Shown: in pieces, positions 12,001-17,379 of the stretch
Position numbering within the stretch: position 1 is the stretch's first letter
Layout of the letters: every line of letters begins with the position of its first letter
Assembly (NCBI GenBank): GCA_036733965.1
Contig: DAIMZL010000006.1
Span: 1-64,000, forward strand
Source of the DNA: JAEXOD01 sp937930275
Lineage (GTDB): Bacteria; Bacteroidota; Ignavibacteria; Ignavibacteriales; Melioribacteraceae
DNA length: 64,000 nt
Reading direction: 5' to 3'
Translations under genes and position numbers: made by a program
The notes under the pieces: generated by a model
The model's input: the letters and a program-made list of their open reading frames with translations, nothing else
Database searches by the model: none
What the model was told of the DNA's origin: nothing

Positions 12001-12378
12001 TTAAACAAAAAAGACTCTTTAAGTATTAGATATATTGGGTATAAAGCAAGCGGTATTAAAGTTTTTGATAAAACGGTTGTATACACGTTAAACGAAGTGC
12101 CCGCATCTTATAAGTTATATCAAAATTATCCTAATCCTTTTAACCCTTCAACAACAATTGAATATGATTTACCCGAAAAAACAAAAGTTAATTTAACTGT
12201 TTTCGATATATTAGGTCGCGAAGTTGCCGTTTTAATTAATGAAGAGCAAGAAGTTGGAACATACAGATTGCAATTTGATTCGGGTAAAATACGAAACGGT
12301 TTGGCAAGCGGTGTTTATCTATTAAGAATGAGCACCGATAATTATAAAATTACAAAAAAGATGCTGTTACTAAAATAA
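1..12378 (+). CDS. Giant T9SS-secreted Ig-repeat surface protein (5' end outside window)
   Basis: The frame is open from base 1 with repeat sequence, so the GTG at 40 is not the start; at least 4,125 residues are present and the N-terminus is missing. About 39 domains of roughly 93 residues follow one pattern: an opening like P-N-G-G-E-x-W-Q-A-G, then I-x-W, Y-S-x-D-N-G-x-T-W, Y-x-W-x-I-P and R-I-x-D. This resembles the Kre9/KNH-like Ig fold. The repeats end near base 10857. A non-repeat linker follows, then a dockerin-like module with two Asp-rich segments (about 11467-11520 and 11554-11655; motifs DGILDARDL and GDNKLDVDDL). Next come a cohesin-like beta domain (about 11730-12090) and a T9SS sorting domain (about 12109-12375, QNYPNPFNPSTT). 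The predicted location is the cell surface or the medium. An adhesin or scaffold role is inference; no catalytic domain is visible. The next gene starts 14 bases downstream. Confidence 0.9.
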   Translation, partial: SNYVAATGSYNWLVPNLPTNNLKIKIYDVANPFVSDSSSNPLTLGIITVSQPIAGEVLRANSVKTIEWTASPGITAVKLEFSHDNGATWETIENSIPAQTGAYNWIVKDVATASALIRVSHAISPTDILDLSDNFIISKLMVNLPNGGEYWQAGTTKNITWSSSVAGNVKLEYSLNNGASWNIIASPVAANLGSYTWTIPANLSSSQALVKVTDLLNTVIKDSSDAVFKIGNVSITNVFGGENWQTNSSKTINFTASGSINTVNFEYTLDGITWTPFALGVSAASGSVVWNIDNISSSIQAKIRVSDAESGLNISYTTNNFNIIKLNINSPNGDELLQAGKTATISWQSSSQVPFVNIFYSTDNGLNWVQIANNVLSPANVINTYSWSVPSNIVGENNRIKIVSSSDGTINTTSLNKFTIGSLDFTNPTVNSIWQTNKRYKIEWNSQLIGDVKLEYSLDNGTTWNNIINSYNSSLHFYNWDIPVDSYSNQAQVRIVSNKNALVNETTAPFTLKRLEVKIPNGGETWKAGTPRTITWDANYVNSVTLYISSDNGQTWDNTPIAKNISGNGGQHSWVIPVNYSGKNYKIKIVDDEVSSVRDSSSTPFTINSFALTSPIGGEIWQAGTTKTIKWTVSNVNEVFLEYSLDNGTTWNSIISNLNAELKQYDWLIPNNISSNQARIKITDHQDNNNYYISNPFTINKLSVTSPNGGELWQAGTSHAVTWNSAFINNVTLEYSVDNGVSWVNIASGINAALGTYNWLIPSGISSANVRVKISDSDNSSYYDICDSKFVIGNMEITNPAASSQFQAGKTCNIAWTISNIGLIDLYYSIDDGVSWNILGTNINSNSTTSFLWDIPSNISSDKAKIKIQSVNDPALNIVSGAFRISNLAITSPNLGNIIWKSGDINTITWNYNFVDNIKLEYTSNGGTSWNTIVNSIAAATGTYNWQTPNNLSGELKLRISDAANSNIYDENDNTFSLRYIYVTNPNGGEVVQVGIPFTIKYSYSSNVSLVNILYSDDNGTTWNTITSGPIVANGEYNYTFPSNSLNTTTGLIRIVDANASAIVNDQSDAVFTLSTLLLTSPNGNEQFQVGKTTNITWSAGPTISKIALEYFTETKGWKLIVDNVAANLGTYTWTIPNDPSNVVKVRIKNMENTTVNDISDATFRIADIAVAIPNTDLKWQVGKSKIISWTKTSNVKYVNIEYSIDGGLTWKPPIAVSDSSVNNQFKWLVVNDTTLTAKIRVTDASSNGNIFDISDVNFVISKLEVNQPDGALPILSGSTQEVKWVSTRDIDSVYIKLSMDNGTTWSTLYKEKANKGKYTWSVPSSANTDNAYILVQDTKEETIIDTSNKFKILPANLTLTYPVGGENLQEGRSYNIRWTRTNAVQRIKIEITTNNGTNWTTIESNYPADSLKYSYTIPNGYFSNNAKVRITDALNSFVSSSSNSTFNIYGLTLTSFNQVNQHYKIGDTKAITWQSTNNVNQINIEYSTTEGVWKPIASNVAANLGTYDWIIPNDPSNTIKVRLTYSQTSEIYSISANSFRTANVVVVNPNIIKKLQVGRTEQIKWISTSNATNLNLYYSIDNGLTWKSIQDNVNSTPSIYNWIVPDDTTLTAKIKIVDAISGGLISDISDVNFVISKLEVNQPDGALPILSGSTQEVKWVSTRDIDSVYIKLSMDNGTTWSTLYKEKANKGKYTWSVPSSANTDNAYILVQDTKEETIIDTSNKFKILPANLTLTYPVGGENLQEGRSYNIRWTRTNAVQRIKIEITTNNGTNWTTIESNYPADSLKYSYTIPNGYFSNNAKVRITDALNSFVSSSSNSTFNIYGLTLTSFNQVNQHYKIGDTKAITWQSTNNVNQINIEYSTTEGVWKPIASNVAANLGTYDWIIPNDPSNTIKVRLTYSQTSEIYSISANSFRTANVVVVNPNIIKKLQVNRTEKIKWNYTNNVTSVNLYYSTNNGTSWIAIGNKGIEAAGEYIWTIPDYPSTTALIKVEDNSAPNAINDISDTSFVISKLEVTKPQANDIWASGDIKQIEWTSSNDIDTVGIYITLDGGSVWSSLVKVKASQNNYSWTIPYAINSSNVRILVNDSKFTNVNDTTDKFTIYPPLLKVVTPNGGEYIQGGKNYQISWQSSPDVKNVRIQYRVSPSSSWISVVQSYPADSLKMNWNVPQITTDSAQIKITDVLQPFITDSSDNIFKVGFVTVLEPNGGEHVQAGKEMLIRWSNSTNISNVKIEYSIDGVNYSTIKNSIAAALGNYTWQIPNLSSTTAYIRVSDAASNNTINDTNDNPFVISLLQLTTPSSNIQLQAGTNYLIEWNASSEIQNVNLEYSIDGTTWNRISTVSANLGEYNWLIPNNLCAVSGKLRIWDNSAYNIIDTSKYQITFKQLNIVLPMGNENWQVGTSHEIQWSSCLVDTINIEYSINNGLSWLRVIDNVVANTGKYNWIIPNTPSQNVLIRLVDKTNPTLLSMSNRFAIFNPSIKLLEPNGGEIWQAGSSKTITWQSSNVNYVKVEFSSDSGKTWSVLRSSIQADSFFVWNPVPPNLETKGAMVKITDVMNSHIKDSSLAFTITQLKLLAPLGGEYWQSGTTQKIKWHAGNGINTINLEYSLNSGQSWETIEGAQNYIASADSFAWNIPTTGSNAVKVRIRETYDGTINSVSPDTFTIGWVNVVSPNGGEVVQAGLPLNIRWQNSDNIHNVKVEIYNEPKNQVVAWTEVASSLKQINIVIPANLSSDSLKIRLSASNSNYSIIDYSNNYFSCMMLNLLTPVVGSNWRALTEKNITWEASSNNNTVKLEFSSDAGVTWNNIVTNIPASQFNYIWTVPNNVSSNCLVRILNEEFPNIKDSSGIFTIYIPEVTLLTPNGSEYYQVGKTYKIKWDHLYLTTLKIEYSSDNGSTWEVIKNQIAANAREWDWNIVNKNWSTGSGLIRISDYSDPNIKDVSMANFTVGWIDVLAPDGGENWMSNSSKTIKWDNSNSVSFVNIYYNSGIDTNWIQLAVNYQASLKEFNWQQVPSVETNRGKIKITDALSGGEIVSLSQNYFLITKLYVIEPNGGEVYYKGNTYQIKWTPSININAVKIFLSVNGGNSYEPLEPNSISSQLGYYNWKILDNYYSDSAKIKIVNAEDSTIFATSQGLFTLGNLQLLVFNNAEKVLEKSVKTIAWECSQNISRVDLYYWTKNKIKRLIASDVVAGNKSYNWRLPEEVSDSCYIAIYDHNNYRFFDTSNAPFTICRLKLLNPKGGEVWKLGDSKEFVWESEYINKVNIEFITDDSTSVPIFSDSPYKINDLPINATLGRFTKVIDRNILGMVSSKHVRIRLIESSSKEKLSDTCDQALTTSEILLTYPNEGEHFGKVDSIKWECSTNTIENVNIWYKRDDLTNWRLIASNVPANSDSYKWYIKNIDPAQNYRIKIEDANPDPKYRAINDLSDETFTICDINLTYPNGNEKLKVGKIYQIKWNSSFINLIRLEYSIDDGNNWYSVSADPISAAQQTFDWTIPSDFSRKVRLRVSDYDKSLINDMSDTTFTIADIRLLNPNELMALNSGTDYTIKWESQNVDTVRIQLSTDNGRNWIYNLKTIPSDSGKYIWNVQPLLSSAARIRVLDINEANISDTSNSHFVIGKFPTVKVVKINQSSIIKFFYEFLTPQETILIDRFEFQVGDGPIINNTESLINPPFSITGPINDTLYWRSSDKLNNMEGVTKIYVRFRSPQFNVYYDVLIDSVAYDNKAPDFDRNSVSYYQLPEKYGWNKVIVKWNKGTDLSSNIYYKLYFYDINNEYLNYSKVTKDDSLIISDVTTSVKYKVKLDIYDDFKNTSNFALSDYGAIALGDFAPHDGILDARDLSTFVYMWSSKDSTTGVDFAPYDGTFPYIKVRGDNKLDVDDLLAFVNNWNYAQEFTLPKKNQYVSESDIVERKKITFKTGENKFNFPINFEDKELLAVSAVINYPVGTFEFDSLSVSGLSKNNGLAFIKVDSLNGFAKLDFAELYNGLKGNYGIDANLKCSFDKLNKKDSLSIRYIGYKASGIKVFDKTVVYTLNEVPASYKLYQNYPNPFNPSTTIEYDLPEKTKVNLTVFDILGREVAVLINEEQEVGTYRLQFDSGKIRNGLASGVYLLRMSTDNYKITKKMLLLK
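3757..4674 (+). repeat. Perfect 918-bp direct repeat, copy 1
   Basis: Reading both copies base by base I find no mismatch with 4882-5799. The offset is 1,125 bp, exactly 375 codons or four Ig domains, so the frame is kept. The left boundary is set by t versus c just before base 3757, and the right boundary by g versus a at base 4675. The first and last of the four domains are only partly inside the identical block. Confidence 0.93.
4882..5799 (+). repeat. Perfect 918-bp direct repeat, copy 2
   Basis: This is the second copy of 3757-4674. The 207 bp between the copies (4675-4881) is homologous at the same offset to 3550-3756 but clearly diverged. Only 918 bp of the 1,125-bp unit is identical, which fits a recent duplication or gene conversion acting on an older four-domain unit. 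An assembly error has not been excluded. Confidence 0.93.
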
Positions 12379-12385
12379 GTTTGAG

Positions 12386-13240
12386 TTGAACATGAATAAT
12401 AGATTTTTAAAGGATAGAATTAAATTGGCAAAGTTAACTATTAAAATATTATTATTAATGGTAATAGTTTCTTGCAACAACGGCGGCACTACGGATACTC
12501 CGCCCGCTTTTATTCAGTTTGTTCAAGCACCGACGGAAAACTCCGTAATAAGTACAAACAGTGTGATTTTTGTTTGGAGAGGAAGCGATGATAATTTTGA
12601 ATATAGATATCGTCTTGTTGAATTAAATGATGAAAATCCGTCCGATTATATAGATTGGTCAAATTATTCAAAAGATAGTGAAATTGAGTTCACGGATTTA
12701 AATGAAGGAAAGTATCAGTTTCAGTTAGAGGCGAAAAATAAGAACTATTATACAACATTAACAAGAAAATTTTCTATAGATGCGGTAAAAGGTCCTACTC
12801 TATCATTCAATAAAATGATAACAACCTCGGGAATAGGACTTACTGACTCTGTTAGTATATGGATGGAAGATATTCAAGAGTTAGCAGCCTTTAAATTAGC
12901 CATAGATTTTAATCCAAATCTAATTACTTTTGACGGAATATCCGGCGGAAAAACTGTAATCAATTCTAATTTTTATCAGTTAATAGTTCCTAATTTCAAC
13001 TCTCAAGAAGTAAAAGATGAAATTAACAGAACAGGCAGAATAATAGTTAATTCTGCTTTTCTTAAGACGGGATTATCCGAAGACTATTTATCCGGAAGCG
13101 GACGAATTTTAAATGTTAGGTTTACGGGAAAAAGTATTGGAACGACAAAATTAGATTTTACAATTATTGAGCTAAGGAAACTTGACGGAACAACTATATT
13201 TTACAAAACTCCGGGTTCTGGTACTTATATTATTAAATAA
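12386..13240 (+). CDS. Lipoprotein with a fibronectin-like and a cohesin-like domain
   Basis: The reading frame opens with TTG at 12386, but the ATG at 12392 is the more likely start. A lipoprotein signal follows, with a hydrophobic stretch ending V-I-V-S-C (Cys near residue 30) and then an Asn/Gly/Thr linker. Residues about 40-130 resemble a fibronectin type III-like sandwich (P-x-x-x-x-V-I-F-V-W-R-G, then G-K-Y-Q-F-Q-L-E-A). Residues about 135-284 resemble a cohesin domain: SVSIWMEDIQELAAFKLAID, then N-L-I-T-F-D, G-R-I-I-V-N-S-A-F and L-N-V-R-F-T-G. It lies 7-13 bases after the giant Ig-repeat gene, so the two are probably co-transcribed. Since that protein carries a dockerin-like module, a surface anchor role is an attractive inference. 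No enzyme motif is visible. Confidence 0.75.
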   Translation: MNMNNRFLKDRIKLAKLTIKILLLMVIVSCNNGGTTDTPPAFIQFVQAPTENSVISTNSVIFVWRGSDDNFEYRYRLVELNDENPSDYIDWSNYSKDSEIEFTDLNEGKYQFQLEAKNKNYYTTLTRKFSIDAVKGPTLSFNKMITTSGIGLTDSVSIWMEDIQELAAFKLAIDFNPNLITFDGISGGKTVINSNFYQLIVPNFNSQEVKDEINRTGRIIVNSAFLKTGLSEDYLSGSGRILNVRFTGKSIGTTKLDFTIIELRKLDGTTIFYKTPGSGTYIIK

Positions 13241-13344
13241 TTAGTGTTACCTCTCTAAAAATAATGCTATTATTCTTTTATATTTATTGAAAAGGAAATT
13301 AACAATAGCTATATTTAAAGATTGAATTTTAAAAATGAGGTAAT

Positions 13345-14235
13345 ATGAACTCGGTACTTTTATCCACTAATTTTAGTGATTTAAAGCTATTTAAAAAGGG
13401 AAAAGTAAGGGATATTTACGATTTGGGGGAGTGTTACCTCATTGTTTCCACAGATAGATTAAGTGCTTTTGACGTTATAATGAATCAAGGAATTCCGGAA
13501 AAAGGGAAGATATTAAATAAAATTTCGGAATTTTGGTTTGATTTTTCAAAAAGTATTATTCAAAATCATTTGATAACTGCTGATATTAAAGCATTTCCGA
13601 AAGTTTGTTTAAAATATTCGGATACATTAGAAGGTCGCTCAATGTTAGTAAAAAAAGCTGAACTAATACCTATTGAGTGTATTGTTAGAGGATATATTAC
13701 AGGCAGCGGATGGAATGATTATAAAATGACCGGCAGCATTTGCGGCATTAAATTACCTGAAAATTTAAAAGAATCCGAAAAACTTGTTGAACCAATTTTT
13801 ACCCCTTCATCAAAGGCAGAAGTCGGAATACATGACGAAAATATAACTTATAGCGAAGCGTTAAAGATTGTTGATGCAGATTTATTTGAAAAAATTAAGA
13901 ATACTGCGGTCGAAATATATAAAAAAGCTGCGGATTATGCTTTACAAAAAGGAATTATTATAGCCGATACAAAAATGGAATTTGGTATTTACAATAATGA
14001 GTTGATATTAATTGACGAATTGTTAACACCGGATTCTTCGAGATTTTGGGATGTTGACGGGTATAAAATCGGTACTACACCTTTAAGTTATGATAAACAG
14101 TTTGTTAGGGACTATTTAATCTCTATTAATTATAACAAAAAACCTCCTGCACCTGATTTACCAGAAGAAATTATTGAAAAAACAAAAAATAAATACTTGG
14201 AAGCTCTTAATAAACTTACCGGTCTAAATGTATAA
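13345..14235 (+). CDS. purC: Phosphoribosylaminoimidazole-succinocarboxamide synthase (SAICAR synthetase)
   Basis: This enzyme joins CAIR and L-aspartate using ATP in de novo purine synthesis, in the cytoplasm. The 296-residue protein has the family's opening K-G-K-V-R-D-I-Y-D (residues about 18-26), the STDRLSAFDV segment, the RGYITGSGW motif near residue 117 and the DELLTPDSSR motif near residue 227. Length matches the ~290-300 residue bacterial form. A GAGG sequence sits just upstream of the ATG. The 104-bp gap after the cohesin lipoprotein suggests a separate promoter and opens the housekeeping run. purD lies 8.8 kb downstream and guaB between them, so purine genes are near each other but not in one contiguous operon. 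Confidence 0.97.
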   Translation: MNSVLLSTNFSDLKLFKKGKVRDIYDLGECYLIVSTDRLSAFDVIMNQGIPEKGKILNKISEFWFDFSKSIIQNHLITADIKAFPKVCLKYSDTLEGRSMLVKKAELIPIECIVRGYITGSGWNDYKMTGSICGIKLPENLKESEKLVEPIFTPSSKAEVGIHDENITYSEALKIVDADLFEKIKNTAVEIYKKAADYALQKGIIIADTKMEFGIYNNELILIDELLTPDSSRFWDVDGYKIGTTPLSYDKQFVRDYLISINYNKKPPAPDLPEEIIEKTKNKYLEALNKLTGLNV

Positions 14236-14533
14236 TATGAAGCCAAGAAAAATAATTGCCGAAAAAGATTTGTTGCACATAGAATGGGATACTGCTACTA
14301 CCGATATAAAGTTTACTACTCTTAGGTTTTTATGTCCTTGTGCAGCATGTCAAACGGATAGGGAAAAAGTAGGAGATCATTACTTGGCTATCTATCAATC
14401 AGAGCAGATAACAATAAAAAAAATTGATTATTTAGGCAACTATGCAATTAAAATTGAATGGGCTGACGGTCACAATACCGGTTTTTACGAGTATGATTAT
14501 TTATATAACATTTCCGTTAATTCGACCGTATGA
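14228..14533 (+). CDS. DUF971 (GBBH-like N-terminal) domain protein
   Basis: A small cytoplasmic protein of 98-101 residues that matches the DUF971 family, the domain found at the N-terminus of gamma-butyrobetaine hydroxylase and as a stand-alone protein in many bacteria. The diagnostic part is L-R-x-x-C-P-C-A-A-C-Q near residue 36, followed by I-E-W-A-D-G-H-N-T-G-F-Y. The Cys pairs could bind metal, but the biochemical role of stand-alone members is not established. Start choice: ATG 14228 overlaps purC by 8 bases, while ATG 14237 begins one base after the purC stop and gives M-K-P-R-K; I favour the second. Its stop overlaps the pgsA start (ATGA). Confidence 0.85.
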   Translation: MYNMKPRKIIAEKDLLHIEWDTATTDIKFTTLRFLCPCAACQTDREKVGDHYLAIYQSEQITIKKIDYLGNYAIKIEWADGHNTGFYEYDYLYNISVNSTV

Positions 14534-15129
14534 TACTACCAAATCAATTAACGGTAATGCGTATTATTTTAACGCCTGTCTTTTTCTTTTTGTTCTTACA
14601 AGAAAGCGCAATAATGCAACAAATATCTGTGATTGTATTTTTAATTGCAGCTATTACAGACTGGTATGACGGCTGGCTTGCGCGAAAATTTAACTATATT
14701 ACAAGCTGGGGTAAATTTATGGATCCGCTGGCTGATAAAATATTAACATCGGCAGCGTTTTTAGGTTTTGTGTTTTTAGGTATATTACCGGGGTGGATGG
14801 TTTTTATTATTATTATACGAGATTTTTTAATAACGGGCTTGAGAAGTTTTGCGGAACTTAAAAAGCACTCGTTTTATACATCTCGCTCGGCAAAAATTAA
14901 AACTTTTGTTCAAATGTTCTTTTTATACTATTTATTAATAATATATGTTTTAAGAACGTTTCCTTCCTTTATTAATGAATTTGAATTCTACTATAAACTA
15001 TTTTCTGATAAAAGTTTAATTTATTATGTAATGCTGTTTATTACAGTATTTACTGCTTATACCGGATTTTCGTATATTTATAAAAACCGTTTTATGATTA
15101 GAGAATTGTATGCCCCAAAATCTAAATAA
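14530..15129 (+). CDS. pgsA: CDP-diacylglycerol-glycerol-3-phosphate 3-phosphatidyltransferase
   Basis: This membrane enzyme makes phosphatidylglycerol phosphate from CDP-diacylglycerol and glycerol-3-phosphate. The CDP-alcohol phosphotransferase signature is complete: D44-x2-D47-G48-x2-A51-R52-x8-G61-x3-D65-x3-D69. Several hydrophobic segments fit a six-helix membrane protein, and the 199-residue length is normal. It starts inside the stop of the DUF971 gene and overlaps the next gene, pgpA, by 20 bases, so the two consecutive steps of phosphatidylglycerol synthesis are translationally coupled. Confidence 0.94.
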   Translation: MILPNQLTVMRIILTPVFFFLFLQESAIMQQISVIVFLIAAITDWYDGWLARKFNYITSWGKFMDPLADKILTSAAFLGFVFLGILPGWMVFIIIIRDFLITGLRSFAELKKHSFYTSRSAKIKTFVQMFFLYYLLIIYVLRTFPSFINEFEFYYKLFSDKSLIYYVMLFITVFTAYTGFSYIYKNRFMIRELYAPKSK

Positions 15130-15571
15130 ATTTGAATACTTTATAGGTTCCGGTTTATTTACCGGTTCAATAAAATTTGCAAGCGGAACATGGGGAAGCT
15201 TAGCGGCTCTTTTAATCTATTTAGTTATTCCCGGTTTTGAAAATGCGACTGTTTTACTTTTGTTAAGCGCTTTTTTTACTGTAATCGGAATAAAACTTGG
15301 GACAAAATTTGAATTGACCTATGGTAAAGATCCAAAAGAATTTACTTTGGATGAGGTTGTAGGGATGTGGATAAGTTTACTTTTTATTCCCAAAAAGATT
15401 TGGTATATTGCACTTACTTTTTTGATATGGCGAGCAATGGATATAATTAAAATTCCGCCCGCTAAACAAGCTGAAAAAATAAAAGGCGGTTTAGGAATTA
15501 TGCTTGATGATATTATTGCAGCTTTTTATACCGTCATAATTGTTAATTTATTAATTAATTTTATTTCATAA
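15110..15571 (+). CDS. pgpA: Phosphatidylglycerophosphatase A
   Basis: This enzyme removes the phosphate from phosphatidylglycerol phosphate, the step after PgsA. The 153-residue protein carries family motifs: G-S-G-L-F-T-G-S-I-K-F-A-S-G-T-W-G near residues 13-29, L-D-E-V-V-G near residue 79, and G-G-L-G-I-M-L-D-D near residues 126-134. The Asp/Glu residues of the last two are the expected metal-binding and catalytic region. It is predicted to be an inner-membrane protein with about four hydrophobic segments. Its start lies inside pgsA and its stop is one base from the cinA start. Confidence 0.93.
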   Translation: MPQNLNKFEYFIGSGLFTGSIKFASGTWGSLAALLIYLVIPGFENATVLLLLSAFFTVIGIKLGTKFELTYGKDPKEFTLDEVVGMWISLLFIPKKIWYIALTFLIWRAMDIIKIPPAKQAEKIKGGLGIMLDDIIAAFYTVIIVNLLINFIS

Positions 15572-15572
15572 T

Positions 15573-16829
15573 ATGAAAACTCAAATTATTACAATCGGTG
15601 ATGAAATTTTAATTGGGCAGACTTTAAACACAAATGCGGCGTATATTGGCGAAAAACTTCTTACGTTAAATATTAATGTAGCTCGTGCTTCAATTATTGG
15701 GGATGTTAAAGAAGAAATATTAGCTGAGTTTGCTTCTGCATACAACAATAACGACTTAATTATTGTTACCGGTGGCTTAGGTCCTACACATGACGATTTA
15801 ACTTTACCGTGTATAGCAGAGTTTTTTAACACTAAGCTTATTAGAAATGAAGATGTTTACAACGATATAAAAACTATACTTGAAAATAGGGGCAGAAGAA
15901 TGACTCCTACTAATGAAACTCAAGCATTAGTTCCGGAAATTGCAATTCCCATAAGAAATGTAAAAGGAACCGCTCCGGGAGTGTGGATTGAAAAAAACAA
16001 TAAAATATTTGTGGCAATGCCCGGAGTTCCTTTTGAGATGAAAGAAATGATGACAAATTTTGTCATACCGAAACTTGAGCTAAAAATAAACAAAAATGAC
16101 GGGTTTTTACTAATAAAAAACTTATTAACAACAGGTATACCCGAATCATATTTATATGATAGATTGGGGAATTTAGATGAATTGCTTGAAGGAGCGAAAT
16201 TGGCATTTTTACCAAGTCAATATGGAGTAAAAATGCGTTTTAATGTTTTTGCAAATAACGAAGAAGAAGCAAAAAATAAATTAAGCGGAATTGAACAAAA
16301 GGTAAGAGCATTAGTAGGCAGGTATATTTACGGAACAAATGATGATTTATTAGAACAGGTTATTGGTAAATTACTTAACGAAAGGGGGTTGAGATTATCG
16401 GTAGCCGAGTCGTGTACGGGTGGATTAATTAGTAACAGAATCACAAATATTTCCGGTAGCAGTGTTTTTTTTGAACGAGGTTATGTTACTTATAGTAATG
16501 CCGCAAAAGTGGAGCTATTAAATGTTTCTGAAGATACTATTGCACAATTTGGAGCTGTAAGTCAACAAGTAGCTATGCAAATGGCAATGGGAGTTAGAGC
16601 AGCCTGTGCAACAGATATTGGTATATCAATTACAGGTATATTAGGACCGACCGGCGGAACACCAACAAAACCAGTTGGTCTTGTTTATATAGGAATTGCA
16701 GATGAAAAAGTTTGCACCGCAGTTGAATATAGATTTGGTGAAGATAGAATGTTAAACAAAGAACGTGCTTCTCAAGCAGCACTTGAATTGTTAAGAAGGC
16801 ATTTGCTTGGTATTTCTTACAATGAATAG
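15573..16829 (+). CDS. cinA: CinA: nicotinamide-nucleotide amidase / competence-damage protein
   Basis: A 418-residue two-domain protein. Residues about 1-170 form a MoCF-type domain (I-T-I-G-D-E-I-L-I-G, then T-G-G-L-G-P-T-H-D-D), the COG1058 half linked to ADP-ribose pyrophosphatase activity in the family. Residues about 255-415 form the CinA C-terminal domain (V-A-E-S-C-T-G-G-L near residue 276 and TGILGPTGGTPTKPVG), which deamidates nicotinamide mononucleotide in pyridine nucleotide salvage. The order pgsA-pgpA-cinA-thpR-recA resembles the pgsA-cinA-recA linkage known in other bacteria. The stop overlaps the thpR start by 8 bases. Confidence 0.95.
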   Translation: MKTQIITIGDEILIGQTLNTNAAYIGEKLLTLNINVARASIIGDVKEEILAEFASAYNNNDLIIVTGGLGPTHDDLTLPCIAEFFNTKLIRNEDVYNDIKTILENRGRRMTPTNETQALVPEIAIPIRNVKGTAPGVWIEKNNKIFVAMPGVPFEMKEMMTNFVIPKLELKINKNDGFLLIKNLLTTGIPESYLYDRLGNLDELLEGAKLAFLPSQYGVKMRFNVFANNEEEAKNKLSGIEQKVRALVGRYIYGTNDDLLEQVIGKLLNERGLRLSVAESCTGGLISNRITNISGSSVFFERGYVTYSNAAKVELLNVSEDTIAQFGAVSQQVAMQMAMGVRAACATDIGISITGILGPTGGTPTKPVGLVYIGIADEKVCTAVEYRFGEDRMLNKERASQAALELLRRHLLGISYNE

Positions 16830-17370
16830 GCTTTTTATTGCATTACCGGTTGATAAAAAAATAATATCGCATGTTTTTGAGAACCTTTCTGAAAAAAAAT
16901 CATTTAATAATTTTAGATGGGAAAAAAAAGAAAATATACATATTACCTTAAAATTTTTAGGAGATACAGAAGATAATTTAATTGATGATATAGATAATAG
17001 ATTAAAAAATATAGCATTAAATTTTAATTCGTTTGATTTAAAGTTAAATAAAATCGGTACTTTTAATAGAAACGGGAAACCGTTTATTTTATGGTTTAAT
17101 TTTTACAAGAACGAATCAGTAGAACTGCTTAATAAGAAAATTGAAGAAGAATTGTTAAATTTAGGTTTTAATAAGGAAAATAGAGATTACAACCCACATG
17201 TAACTTTATTACGTGTTAAAAACGAAGAAGATAGCGAAACTATTAAAAGTTATAAAGATATAAAGTTTGAACCTATTGAATATTGTGTAAATGAACTTTA
17301 TTTAATAAAGAGTACCTTAACCCCAAAGGGGTCTTTATATACAAAAATTAAAACATATAAATTAAAATAA
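16822..17370 (+). CDS. thpR: RNA 2',3'-cyclic phosphodiesterase (ThpR/LigT family)
   Basis: A 2H-phosphoesterase that opens 2',3'-cyclic phosphate ends on RNA. Starting from ATG 16822 (M-N-R-L-F-I-A-L-P) it has 182 residues. An in-frame TTG at 16807 is possible but lies deeper in cinA and adds residues outside the family's usual start. Both catalytic H-x-T-x motifs are present: H-I-T-L near residue 40 and H-V-T-L near residue 126. It sits between cinA and recA, overlapping cinA and ending 9 bases before recA. Its cellular substrate cannot be read from sequence. Confidence 0.9.
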   Translation: MNRLFIALPVDKKIISHVFENLSEKKSFNNFRWEKKENIHITLKFLGDTEDNLIDDIDNRLKNIALNFNSFDLKLNKIGTFNRNGKPFILWFNFYKNESVELLNKKIEEELLNLGFNKENRDYNPHVTLLRVKNEEDSETIKSYKDIKFEPIEYCVNELYLIKSTLTPKGSLYTKIKTYKLK

Positions 17371-17379
17371 AGGTGTAAA

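Noticed and set aside
14442..14669. A 75-residue frame over the DUF971/pgsA junction
   Set aside because: It overlaps two real genes whose start and stop are coupled by ATGA, so there is no room for an independent gene.
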